A stretch of 18,470 nt of DNA from Phycisphaerae bacterium (GTDB lineage: Bacteria; Planctomycetota; Phycisphaerae; UBA1845; Fen-1342): positions 1 through 18,470 of the forward strand of contig JAGVEP010000093.1 in NCBI GenBank assembly GCA_020058145.1. Reading direction: 5' to 3'. Under the pieces are notes generated by a model, which searched no databases, had not been told where the DNA came from, and worked only from the letters and a program-made list of their open reading frames with translations. The position numbers and the translations under genes were made by a program. Below are positions 1 to 7,940 of this stretch, one piece after another. The stretch's first letter is position 1, and each line of letters begins with the position of its first letter.

Positions 1-84
1 ACGGCGCCAGCGAGTGCGTCCACGGCGCCAGCGAGTGCGTCCCCGGCGCCAGCGAGTGCGTCCGCGGCGCCAGCGAGTGCGTCC
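1..84. repeat. 21-bp tandem repeat, four copies
   Basis: Four head-to-tail 21-bp units at 1-21, 22-42, 43-63 and 64-84 differ only in their first two bases. Each contains the core GCGCCAGCGAGTGCGT. The same 16-base core lies inside the 31-bp tandem repeat at 8847-8960, so the two arrays belong to one dispersed family. The array may continue to the left of the window. It lies just beyond the 3' end of the AIM24-like gene. No spacers are present, so it is not a CRISPR array. Confidence 0.9.
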
Positions 85-90
85 GCCTGG

Positions 91-116
91 GCACGCTCGC
101 TTGCGCTTCGCGTTCT
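91..116 (-). repeat. Diverged inverted copy of the same repeat family
   Basis: The stretch GCACGCTCGCTTGCGCTTCG, continuing into CGTTCT, resembles the reverse complement of the 31-bp unit found at 8847 (CGCACTCGCTGGCGCTTCG followed by TGTTC). It therefore looks like a decayed, oppositely oriented copy next to the tandem array, which would make the locus a loose inverted repeat just downstream of the AIM24-like stop codon. The match is by eye and imperfect. Confidence 0.5.
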
Positions 117-132
117 GACCCGGAGGGAGGCG

Positions 133-1131
133 TTACCGCCCGCCGATCACCTTGCCAAGGCCGCCGAGAATGCTGCCTTCGTCGGTCTTCTTGCCGCGGA
201 CGCCGCCGGTGGCGTGAATGCGGTCCGCCAGGCGCGCGAACGGGAGCGATTGCAGCCAGACGTCGCCGGGCCCGGTGAGCGTGGCGAGGAAGACACCCTC
301 GCCGCCGAAGAGCATGTTTTTGAGGCCGCCGACGAACCCGATGTCGTATTCGACGGACGGCTGGAAGGCGACGATGCAGCCCGTATCGACGCGGAGCGTG
401 TCACCCGCCGCCAGACGGCGTTGATGAAACGTCCCCCCAGCATGGACGAACGCGATGCCGTCGCCGGTCAGACGCTCCAGAATGAAACCTTCCCCACCGA
501 ACAGGCCGGCCCCGATCCGCTTGGTGAAGGCGACGCCGATGCTGACGCCGCGGGCGGCACACAGAAACGAGTTCTTCTGGCACAGCAATTCACCGCCGAG
601 CTGCGCCAGATCCATCGCGACGATCTTGCCCGGATAGGGCGCGGCGAAGGCGGCTTGCTGCTTGCCGGAGCCCTGGTTCGTGAAGGTGGTGATGAACAGC
701 GACTCGCCCGTCAGGACGCGCTTGCCGGCCGCAAACACCTTGCCCAGCAGCCCCTGATCGGTCTTGCTGGGATCGCCGAACACGGTCTGCATGTGGATAC
801 CCGGCGTCATGTACATCATCGCCCCCGCGTCCGCGATCACCATTTCGTTGGGATCAAGCTCCACCTCGACGAACTGCATATCGTCGCCGACGATTTTGTA
901 GTCAACTTCGTCGCTGCGGCGCTCCGCCGGCACCGGCGGACGAACCGCCGCGGCGTCCCCCGCACTCGAAAACTCTGGCATGCTCCGCGCCGCAACCCAC
1001 GAGCTCAGGCCGGGCCCGAATACGAGGGTGTCACCCCCCTGCAATGTCGGTAGCTTCGCGAGCAGGTCCGGCAGTGTGAGCGGTCCGACGGGCTCCCCCG
1101 CGGCGACACAATACCATTCGGCCTTGGCCAT
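133..1131 (-). CDS. GYF_2-AIM24 (TIGR00266-like) family protein
   Basis: This 332-residue protein has two parts. Residues 1 to about 50 (WYCVAAGEPVGPLTLPDL...) look like a bacterial GYF_2 domain, with the W-Y, the GPL and the later W that such modules use for protein contacts. From about residue 75 onward it matches the AIM24/TIGR00266 family: an FVEVEL...ADAGAMMYM start, a glycine-rich centre, two GxxxGGEG segments (AGLFGGEG and MLFGGEG) and a short Gly-rich tail. Members of this family form beta-structured folds of unclear biochemical role. No signal peptide is visible, so it is probably cytoplasmic. The ATG at 1131 is preferred to an in-frame ATG at 1161 because it has AGGTGG just upstream and begins directly with the GYF domain. 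The start is 130 bp from the stop of the next minus-strand gene, so co-transcription is possible. Function in this organism is unknown. Confidence 0.85.
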   Translation of the reverse strand: MAKAEWYCVAAGEPVGPLTLPDLLAKLPTLQGGDTLVFGPGLSSWVAARSMPEFSSAGDAAAVRPPVPAERRSDEVDYKIVGDDMQFVEVELDPNEMVIADAGAMMYMTPGIHMQTVFGDPSKTDQGLLGKVFAAGKRVLTGESLFITTFTNQGSGKQQAAFAAPYPGKIVAMDLAQLGGELLCQKNSFLCAARGVSIGVAFTKRIGAGLFGGEGFILERLTGDGIAFVHAGGTFHQRRLAAGDTLRVDTGCIVAFQPSVEYDIGFVGGLKNMLFGGEGVFLATLTGPGDVWLQSLPFARLADRIHATGGVRGKKTDEGSILGGLGKVIGGR

Positions 1132-1261
1132 AAACCACCTGTTAAGCGCGGAACGCGGCACCGGCTGGCACCGGCGGCTTGCGGGAGCGCCGGCTATGTG
1201 CCCGCGTATGGTGGACTCGGGCTATCCGTCTGGGCCCGCCATCCGACCCAGAAGCCGGCCG

Positions 1262-1741
1262 CTACTTGTCCTCAGGCAGAAACGAGTCCTCGCCGCCCGC
1301 CTCGGCGGGTTCTGCGGACGTGCCGGCCGCACCCGGCGACGCTTTCGGCGCACCGGACTTCGGAGTCTCCGCCAATGGTTCGAGCGGCGGCACCGGTGGC
1401 GCTCCGCTGGGTCGCCGGATGACCTGGTTGGTCCCGACGTTGTTTGTCCGCAGAATCCAGAGGTTTTCGGGGACGATGACGGTGTTCCCGTTGCCCCAGA
1501 ATTCGACGCGATAGACGGCGGCGCCGTCTTCCGCCGTGACCGTGTTGTTGTCGCCGATGATGGAGAGCTTCGTGACGCGTGAGCCCGTCAGGATCGTGAC
1601 GTTTTGGTTGTGGCCCTCGACGCCCAGATCGCCGAAGTATTTCTGGGCCGTCGTGATGCCCTTGCCCACACTGGGGTTGACCGCGCAGCCCGCCGCCGCC
1701 AGCCAGAGGCTCGCCACCAAACCGAACAGTGCCTTTTTCAT
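1262..1741 (-). CDS. DUF3060-like lipoprotein
   Basis: The product is 159 residues. It starts with a lipoprotein signal (MKKALFGLVASLWLAAAGC), with the lipidated cysteine predicted at residue 19, so it is probably membrane-anchored and faces the periplasm. The middle carries the spaced N-N-T-V pattern (HNQNVTILTGSRV, IGDNNTVTAEDGA, WGNGNTVIVPENL) typical of DUF3060, in which short repeats are thought to stack as a beta-helix. The last 40 residues are a Pro/Ala/Glu-rich disordered tail. The ATG at 1741 has GAGG seven bases upstream (GAGGATCTGAAATG); the longer frame to 1795 has no lipoprotein signal at its N-terminus and is rejected. Family assignment rests on pattern recognition only. No ligand or partner can be read from the sequence. 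Confidence 0.75.
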   Translation of the reverse strand: MKKALFGLVASLWLAAAGCAVNPSVGKGITTAQKYFGDLGVEGHNQNVTILTGSRVTKLSIIGDNNTVTAEDGAAVYRVEFWGNGNTVIVPENLWILRTNNVGTNQVIRRPSGAPPVPPLEPLAETPKSGAPKASPGAAGTSAEPAEAGGEDSFLPEDK

Positions 1742-1915
1742 TTCAGATCCTCGCTTCCATGCCTGAGTTTCCGTGTGTCTCGCCGCGCCAGCCAAGGCGG
1801 TCCACGAGGTTGGCGCAGTGTAGCGGTCCGGGGAGTGTCAAGCCAGCCCGGCGCTGGGTTCCGCCGAACCGGCAGGGCGGGTCTTACCTGCCGTCCGACC
1901 CGGCGGAAGCAGTCC

Positions 1916-1980
1916 GTAGGGTGGGCACTGCCCACCATTCGCGGCACGAGCGCCGTGACGGTGGGCGATGCCCACCCTCC
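1916..1980. repeat. Palindromic repeat doublet (REP/BIME-like)
   Basis: Two small palindromes, GGTGGGCACTGCCCACC (1920-1936) and GGTGGGCGATGCCCACC (1960-1976), are flanked outwardly by GTAG and CCTCC. They are separated by 23 bp that contain a short CGGC/GCCG inverted repeat, so the whole element could fold as a cruciform. It begins immediately after the stop codon of the metallopeptidase gene (TGA at 1981-1983). A half copy of the same element lies at 13288-13308, also at a gene end. Placement just past stop codons resembles REP/BIME elements, and it could also act as a weak transcription or mRNA-end barrier. No T-run follows, so it is not a classical terminator. Confidence 0.8.
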
Positions 1981-4900
1981 TCATCCACCGCTCAGCAGCG
2001 CCACGAACGGGTCGATGTCGTCGAAGTTGACGCCGCCGTCGCCGTTGCAGTCGCCGTGCAAAACGTCGCAGTTCGGATACGCGGTTTCATACTCCAGCGG
2101 GTCGGACAGCCCCAATACGAAGGGGTTGATGTCGTCGAAGTTGACCACGCCGTCGCAGTTCAGGTCCCCCAAGGCTTCGCATTCGTCGGGTATGCGATTG
2201 CCGTTGAGGTCGCTGCTGGTACCGGCGGCGATATCGCAAACGTCGTAAATGCCGTTGCCGTTGCAGTCGCCGTAGAGCACGGCGTCGTACACAAAACGCG
2301 TGATGAAAGCGTCTTCAGGGCACGCGTAAAAGCAGTGCGCACGGTGGTAATCCACTCCCGGACCGGGATCGAAATCGACCGTGCCCTGAAACGAACCGGT
2401 GAGCAGGATGTCGCCTCCCGGAGCTACGGTGATGTCGCGGATGCTGTCCCCGTCGACGCTGCCCCAGCTAAGCGTCCAACCATACTCCCCGTTTGCTTTG
2501 TAGTGCGCCAGGAAGAAATCAGCCGATCCGTTCGAGGTGTGCTCGTCAACCCCTGGGCCCGGGTCAAAGTCAATGGTAAAATACAGCGGCCCCACTAGAA
2601 AAGCGTCGCCGTTCCGGTCGACTGCGACTTTGCATGCGTTGTATGGATAATCCGGCACATTCGGGTCTCCCCACGTCTGCGCCCAGGCAAAGTCCCCATT
2701 GCTCAGGACTTTGCTGACGAACCGATCCACCGTTTCCCCTGAATGCAGGTCCTCACCCTCCCCTGGATCGAAGTCGACGTTGCCGCTGAAAGTCCCGAAA
2801 GTTACCACGTTGCCGCCGGGGTCAACGGCCATGCCCGTCATCTCATCGGCATAATGTCCGCCCCACGTACGAGTCCAGATGTAGGCGCCCGCGATCCCCA
2901 GCTTGACTATAAACGCGTCGAAGTTGCCGATTGAAGCATGTAAGTCGGTGCCGCCGGTCGGGTCAAAGTCGATAGTACCCTTGAATTGCCCCGCGATGAT
3001 CACGTGCCCGTGCCCGTCGCAGGCCAGGCCCACGGGCTCGTCGTGCCACGCCGCGCCCCAAACCAACGTCGACACGTAAGTTCCATCGGCGCGATAATGA
3101 CTCAGAAATACGTCGTAGTCACCGTTGGACGTGCGCTCATCCACTCCCGGACCAGGATCGAAATCGGCCGTGCCGCGAAACTCGCCCGCGACCCAAACGT
3201 CATCGTTCTCATCCACGCTGATGCGCCCGGCGAGATCGAGCAAAGGAGACCCAAACGTGCGCGTCCAGCCGTAAGAACCATCCGCGCTTAGACGCATAAC
3301 ATAGATGTCGTCCAACGCCGGTGCGGTATGCCAGTCCACGTCCGGTCCGGGGTCAAAATCCACCGTGCCCGAAAACCGGCCGACTAGATACACGTTGTCC
3401 TGGCTGTCGACCGCAATATCGCTCACGCCGCACAGATCTGGCGACGGAATGCCGACCGTCCGCGTCCAGGCGTAGGTTCCGTCGACGTGCAGCTTGGTCA
3501 CGAAAAAGTCGTTGCCGAGCGCTGTGTGAATATCCTCGCCCGGCCCTGGGTCAAAATCGACCTCCTCATCAAAGGCACCAATCGCAAGTATATCGCCTTG
3601 GTGATCGACCACGATGCCATACGCGTAATCCACGCCGTAGCTCCCAAAGGCCGCGGTCCAACCGTAGGCCGGCGTCGGCACGCACTCGTCGGGCAGGCCA
3701 TCGCCATTGCAGTCCTGGCTGGTGCCGTTGGCAATGTCGCAGGCGTCGAGCACACCATTGTGGTTGCAATCGTGCTCTTGCAGCTCGCATTCATCGGGAA
3801 TGCCATTCTCATCGCAATCCGCGCTCGTGCCGTTGGCGATGTCCTCCGCGTCCAGCACGCCGTTCCCGTTGCAGTCATTCGGGCAATGCATGCCGTGCAC
3901 GCCAAACCCGCGACAAATTTCGCCAAAATGCGGCGTGCCGTTACCGATGTTACCGTCATCATCGTCGAGCGTGAGAAAGTCGGCCGCAATTTGCGGGTCG
4001 ATGTCCGGGCTCGGATGCAGCAGAATGCTATTGATCGTCAAATTGGCCAGGATTTGCCGGTAAGCACCCGGATGAGTAGCGGCCAATTCGTTGCGCGTCT
4101 CCCAGACACAACCGGAGAGGAGTTGTCCGCAGGCGTGGTCTTCGCCGATGCACGGGTATTGTAGAGCATTGACTGCCGTCCGCACGCCCTCCTCGCAATC
4201 ACCGAAAAATCCATAACCCGTGACCGGGTCATCTGCGATCAGCAGTGCGACGGTATCGGCCATGCCCTCGTGGTACTGGCTCTCAGCCTGATTGCCCGCC
4301 ACAGCGATCAGGTGGTGGCCATACTCATGATGCACGACACTGGCAAAAGCCGTGTTGGGACACCCGCCATTGGCCCGGTAGAAATTGATGGACGTGCCGT
4401 CGTAGAAGGCGTTGCAAGAGGAATTGATGTTCACGTTGACCGGGAATTCCGTCTGAGTACCGATCACCGGATAAGCGGGATTGACCGCGAGCGCGAAGTT
4501 CCGCACGATCGTGGCTTGCACGTAGCCGTTGACCTGGGCACGCGTGAATTCCGTATTGGCGGCATTGTGAACAAAAGTGACCGGGCCCGGCGGCACGACG
4601 GTTTGCGACAACGACTCCGGGTCGTGGGAAGGCTGCGTGTAATCGTGCACGCTGAAGTAGTGCCCGCGAACCGGTGACGTCACCGTCACCGGCGATGTGC
4701 CCCCATTGGGAATCACAAAATTGCCGCCGCCGTCCGTGTAAACACAGGTGCTGCCCTGGATACACACCAGGGCATCCACAAGAGGCATCGCGATCTCATC
4801 GGCACAGATGTCCGCCTTCGGAGGCGGCGTGGCCAGACCGCTCACAGCGCCGCGCACATCTTCGTGGATGATCTGGTTGTCCTGGTAGAGAACCCGCCCG

Positions 4901-5688
4901 GTCTCGGCCTCGGTGACGTACAACCACTTCTCATAGTCGCCCGTCTCCAATGCGCCGCGCTCGCCGACAAACGCGTAGGCAAGTGCCGGCACCGAAACAA
5001 CGTCGGCCGCGCCGCCATAAATCACCAGTTTCGGTGCCGTAAAGCGCGCCATGCCGGTTTTGATTTGGATGGCTGCGTCGCACAGCAGCGGCGCCTGCTG
5101 CGGAGTGAACTCGCCGAGTGGCCGCAACGTGGAATTCACCCAAACCAGCGGGTAGCCCGGCGCATTGCGAACCAATAGCCGCAGTTCGGACCGGAACACC
5201 GGAATCCCGCCACGCTGCTGCAAATAGCGAAACAGCAGGAACTTGTACCGTCCGCTCTCCGGGACATACATCACCCGCTGTGCGGCAGCCACACCCTCCG
5301 AATTGTCCCAACAGCCCGCGCGCAGCTCGGCGGCAGGTACTCCAAACAGCATGGAATACGTCTGCTGAAACCCGGCCGCTGTGTCTGCTGGGGTGTCACC
5401 ACGTGCGCAGGCACCGCCATAAAGCCGCTGCACGACGCCGTTGGGGGCGACGACGCTGACATCCGGGTAATCCCGTAATAACTGGCTCAGGAGCTCGCTG
5501 CGGCAAACCACGCCGCCAGCCGATGAGTAGCGGCCCCCGGCGGCCGCGCCGACAGTGCTCAGCACTGCCAGACCAAAGCCCAGTACGCTGGCTCGGAACA
5601 CACGGTGCCGCGGAGCGTTTTCCGCACACGGCGTTGACCGGCCCCGCGCCTTTCTGCCTGCCGGGCAGCTCGCGAATGGTCTTCTCAT
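1981..5688 (-). CDS. Secreted multidomain zinc metallopeptidase with propeller and dockerin tail
   Basis: The product is a 1235-residue exported protein. A long, basic signal peptide (hydrophobic core about residues 32-50, VLGFGLAVLSTVGAAAG) precedes an N-terminal region resembling an FTP-type propeptide. The peptidase domain carries the zinc motif HEYGHH, with H454, E455 and H458; E474 in HEGMADT is the likely third ligand, as in gluzincin peptidases. Residues about 600-670 hold EF-hand-like calcium loops of the type DCNGNGVLDAEDIANGTS. Residues about 673-1136 contain seven FDPGPG-type repeats with WTRTWG strands, which suggests a seven-bladed SBBP-like propeller. The last 95 residues form a paired dockerin-like module (GDLNCDGVVNFDDINPFV and a second copy). 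The ATG has AAGGAG six bases upstream. It probably acts outside the cell; substrate is unknown. The exact peptidase family (M36-like or other) cannot be settled by eye. Confidence 0.85.
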   Translation of the reverse strand: MRRPFASCPAGRKARGRSTPCAENAPRHRVFRASVLGFGLAVLSTVGAAAGGRYSSAGGVVCRSELLSQLLRDYPDVSVVAPNGVVQRLYGGACARGDTPADTAAGFQQTYSMLFGVPAAELRAGCWDNSEGVAAAQRVMYVPESGRYKFLLFRYLQQRGGIPVFRSELRLLVRNAPGYPLVWVNSTLRPLGEFTPQQAPLLCDAAIQIKTGMARFTAPKLVIYGGAADVVSVPALAYAFVGERGALETGDYEKWLYVTEAETGRVLYQDNQIIHEDVRGAVSGLATPPPKADICADEIAMPLVDALVCIQGSTCVYTDGGGNFVIPNGGTSPVTVTSPVRGHYFSVHDYTQPSHDPESLSQTVVPPGPVTFVHNAANTEFTRAQVNGYVQATIVRNFALAVNPAYPVIGTQTEFPVNVNINSSCNAFYDGTSINFYRANGGCPNTAFASVVHHEYGHHLIAVAGNQAESQYHEGMADTVALLIADDPVTGYGFFGDCEEGVRTAVNALQYPCIGEDHACGQLLSGCVWETRNELAATHPGAYRQILANLTINSILLHPSPDIDPQIAADFLTLDDDDGNIGNGTPHFGEICRGFGVHGMHCPNDCNGNGVLDAEDIANGTSADCDENGIPDECELQEHDCNHNGVLDACDIANGTSQDCNGDGLPDECVPTPAYGWTAAFGSYGVDYAYGIVVDHQGDILAIGAFDEEVDFDPGPGEDIHTALGNDFFVTKLHVDGTYAWTRTVGIPSPDLCGVSDIAVDSQDNVYLVGRFSGTVDFDPGPDVDWHTAPALDDIYVMRLSADGSYGWTRTFGSPLLDLAGRISVDENDDVWVAGEFRGTADFDPGPGVDERTSNGDYDVFLSHYRADGTYVSTLVWGAAWHDEPVGLACDGHGHVIIAGQFKGTIDFDPTGGTDLHASIGNFDAFIVKLGIAGAYIWTRTWGGHYADEMTGMAVDPGGNVVTFGTFSGNVDFDPGEGEDLHSGETVDRFVSKVLSNGDFAWAQTWGDPNVPDYPYNACKVAVDRNGDAFLVGPLYFTIDFDPGPGVDEHTSNGSADFFLAHYKANGEYGWTLSWGSVDGDSIRDITVAPGGDILLTGSFQGTVDFDPGPGVDYHRAHCFYACPEDAFITRFVYDAVLYGDCNGNGIYDVCDIAAGTSSDLNGNRIPDECEALGDLNCDGVVNFDDINPFVLGLSDPLEYETAYPNCDVLHGDCNGDGGVNFDDIDPFVALLSGG

Positions 5689-5857
5689 GTCGAACTCCTT
5701 CAGGTGACGATGCGTGGAGTTGCCGCCCCGCCCAGCCGCGGCCCCACTACCGCGGAAACAGGTCCCGGGCGGGTGGCAATCCCCACGTAGTCATAGTACC
5801 GCCGAGACAGACAAAACGCCAAGGCAAAATCCGCCTCCACATTCGGCGTGGCCACCC

Positions 5858-5886
5858 AAAAAACACGGACGGCTATGCCGTCCGTG
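5858..5886 (-). terminator. Intrinsic terminator of rpsA
   Basis: A perfect 10-bp stem (CACGGACGGC and GCCGTCCGTG, three-base loop) occupies 5864-5886. Read on the minus strand it is followed directly by TTTTTT (5863-5858), a textbook Rho-independent terminator. It lies about 58 bp past the rpsA stop and separates that gene from the downstream metallopeptidase gene, which must then have its own promoter between about 5690 and 5855. Confidence 0.92.
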
Positions 5887-5943
5887 ATCGTTACCTTGCG
5901 ATTTTGTCGAGAAAAGGCAAAAACGGATCGCCGCGCGACGCGT

Positions 5944-7722
5944 CTACGCCTCCGCCCCGTCGTCGCCACGGCGCCACATGTCGCCCAGCCGATCGCCGGC
6001 GGATTCATCGCCCAGGCCGCCGCGGCGCTGCTTGCGCTTGCGGCCCTCGGCGCTCTCGTCTTCCGGCTCGACGGCCCACTCGGCACGTTTCTTCGACAGC
6101 CCGATCTTGCGCTCGATCGTGTCGACCCGCAGAATCTTGACGTCGACTTCCTGGCCGATCTGGACCTCGTCCTGCGGGTTCTCGACCTTGTGGTCGGCCA
6201 ACTCGGAGACGTGCAGCAGACCTTCGAGCTCCGGCTCGAGCTCGACGAATACGCCGAAGTTGGTGATCTTCGTGACCTTGCCGCGGATGACCATGCCGGG
6301 CTGGTAGCGCTCGGGAACGGCCCGCAGCCACGGGTCTTCGGTCATTTGCTTGAGGCCGAGCCCGATCCGCATCTTCTCCTGATCGACGGAGAGGACGACG
6401 CAGCGGACGCGGTCGCCCTTCTTGACGACCTCGGACGGGTGGCTGACCTTCTTGGTCCAGCTCATGTCGGATATGTGCAGCAGGCCGTCGATGCCTTCTT
6501 CGATCTCGACGAACGCGCCGTAGTTGGTCAGGTTGCGGATCACGCCCTCGACGACCGTGCCCATCGGGTACTTCTGGGCCACCGTGGTCCACGGGTTGAC
6601 CTCGGTCTGCTTCATGCCGAGCGAGATTTCCTGCTTGTCCTTGTCCACCTCGAGGACCACGACCTCGATCTGATCGCCGGGGTTGACGACCTCGGACGGG
6701 TGATTGATCCGGCGGGTCCAGCTCATCTCGGAGATGTGGACCAAGCCCTCGATGCCCGGCTCGAGCTTCACGAAGGCGCCGTAATTCATGATGTTGACGA
6801 CTTCGCCGTGAATGTGCGCTCCGACGGCGTACCGCTCGGCGACGCGCTCCCACGGGTTCTCTTCCTTCTGCTTGAGACCCAGGGCGATTTTCTCGCGGTC
6901 GCGGTCGATCGCCAGGACCTTGATCTCGACCTCCTGGTCGACCTTGAGCATCTGGCTGGGGTGCTCGATGCGATCCCAGGACATGTCGGTGATGTGCAGC
7001 AAACCGTCGATGCCGCCCAGGTCCACGAACGCGCCGAAGTCGGCGATGTTCTTGACCAGTCCGGTGCGGAGTTGGCCGACCTCGATTTCGGACAGCAACC
7101 TGGCCTTGGCCCTGGCCCGCTCCTCCTCCACCAGCTTGCGGCGGGAAATGACGATATTCCGGCGCTCGGTGTCGATCTTGAGGATCTTGGCTTCGATTTC
7201 CTTGCCGATGAATTCGCCGACGTCGGCCGGCCGGCGGATGTCGACCTGCGACGCGGGCAGGAAAACCGGGACGCCGATGTCGACGAGCAGGCCGCCCTTG
7301 ATTTTGCGCAAGACGCGGCCCTTGACGGTGTCACCTTCGTGGGTGGTTTCGACGATGCGCTGCCAATTGAGGATGCGGTCGGCCCGGCGTTTGGAAACGA
7401 TGATCATGCCGGTCTCGTCGATGTCCTCGACGAGCACATCCACGTACTCACCGACCTTGACTTGGGCGGGATCGTCCCATTCATCGAGCGCGACGACGCC
7501 TTCGCTCTTGAGCCCGACATCGAGGACGACCTCGTTGCCGGTCACGGTGACGACGCGGGCCTTGAGGAGCGTATCGAATTCGATCCCAATGCCTGTCCGA
7601 CCGCTGATCGCGGTGTCCATGACGTTGGTGCCGGTGGAGGTCTCGCCGAACGCGGCCCGCAATTCGGCCTCGATCTCCTGGTCAGACACTTCGATGTCTT
7701 TGAACGTGCGGGGGTCAATCAT
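5944..7722 (-). CDS. rpsA: 30S ribosomal protein S1
   Basis: The 592-residue product consists of six S1 RNA-binding (OB-fold) domains, starting near residues 52, 137, 220, 307, 394 and 483. The last four are highly regular, at about 87-residue spacing, with the signature N-x-x-x-[YF]-G-[AV]-F followed by GLLHISDMSW-type strands (NIADFGAFVDL, NIMNYGAFVKL, NLTNYGAFVEI, KITNFGVFVEL). S1 binds mRNA at the ribosome and helps translation initiation. Length and domain count match typical six-domain S1 proteins. The C-terminus is Arg/Lys-rich. The ATG at 7722 (MIDPRTF) has AGGA seven bases upstream (AGGACAAGGATATG). The frame stays open to a GTG at 7818, but that extension is low-complexity Pro/Phe/Gly sequence without S1 similarity, so it is not used. 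A strong terminator follows at 5858-5886. Confidence 0.96.
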   Translation of the reverse strand: MIDPRTFKDIEVSDQEIEAELRAAFGETSTGTNVMDTAISGRTGIGIEFDTLLKARVVTVTGNEVVLDVGLKSEGVVALDEWDDPAQVKVGEYVDVLVEDIDETGMIIVSKRRADRILNWQRIVETTHEGDTVKGRVLRKIKGGLLVDIGVPVFLPASQVDIRRPADVGEFIGKEIEAKILKIDTERRNIVISRRKLVEEERARAKARLLSEIEVGQLRTGLVKNIADFGAFVDLGGIDGLLHITDMSWDRIEHPSQMLKVDQEVEIKVLAIDRDREKIALGLKQKEENPWERVAERYAVGAHIHGEVVNIMNYGAFVKLEPGIEGLVHISEMSWTRRINHPSEVVNPGDQIEVVVLEVDKDKQEISLGMKQTEVNPWTTVAQKYPMGTVVEGVIRNLTNYGAFVEIEEGIDGLLHISDMSWTKKVSHPSEVVKKGDRVRCVVLSVDQEKMRIGLGLKQMTEDPWLRAVPERYQPGMVIRGKVTKITNFGVFVELEPELEGLLHVSELADHKVENPQDEVQIGQEVDVKILRVDTIERKIGLSKKRAEWAVEPEDESAEGRKRKQRRGGLGDESAGDRLGDMWRRGDDGAEA

Positions 7723-7868
7723 ATCCTTGTCCTGCGCCGCGTCCGTACCAGCGGCGCCAACCCCATCCAGACCACCGAGGGAAAAAAAGGGGGCTTCGGG
7801 GGGAAAAGTAAGCGACACACACGGCTTCGCACCGGTACACCCGGTGCCGCCTGAAACCGAGACCCATT

Positions 7869-7897
7869 AGTCTATGGGCAGTCGGCCGTTGATGCAA
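7869..7897 (-). promoter_or_regulatory. Possible sigma70-type promoter of rpsA
   Basis: On the minus strand, TTGCAT (7897-7892) and TAGACT (7874-7869) are separated by 17 bp. This would start transcription near 7862 and give a leader of about 140 nt before the rpsA ATG. The match is partial (three and four of six bases). The leader contains a 7-bp hairpin, GCACCGG/CCGGTGC (7829-7847), not followed by a T-run. Confidence 0.3.
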
Positions 7898-7940
7898 CGC
7901 CCCGCAGCGGTGCGATTCGACGAAAGCGCTCACGAGATGT

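Noticed and set aside
214..1053. Plus-strand open frame of 279 codons
   Set aside because: It is antisense to the GYF-AIM24 gene, lacks a ribosome binding site and shows no recognisable domain.
1729..2598. Plus-strand open frame of 289 codons
   Set aside because: It crosses the lipoprotein upstream region, the palindromic repeat and the antisense of the dockerin/propeller region. The composition is Val/Ala/Arg shadow sequence.
7784..7805. Possible attenuator in the rpsA leader (AAAAAAGGGGGCTTCGGGG)
   Set aside because: Both arms are G-rich on the same strand and cannot pair, so no terminator hairpin forms.
7723..7818. N-terminal extension of ribosomal protein S1 to a GTG at 7818
   Set aside because: The extra 32 residues are low-complexity and unlike S1 N-termini. 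The ATG at 7722 has a better ribosome binding site and a typical start sequence.
5848..7854. Plus-strand open frame of 668 codons
   Set aside because: It runs antisense through rpsA, whose six S1 domains are unmistakable. The plus-strand translation is an Asp/Val/Leu/Ala-rich mirror of the S1 repeats with no family resemblance.
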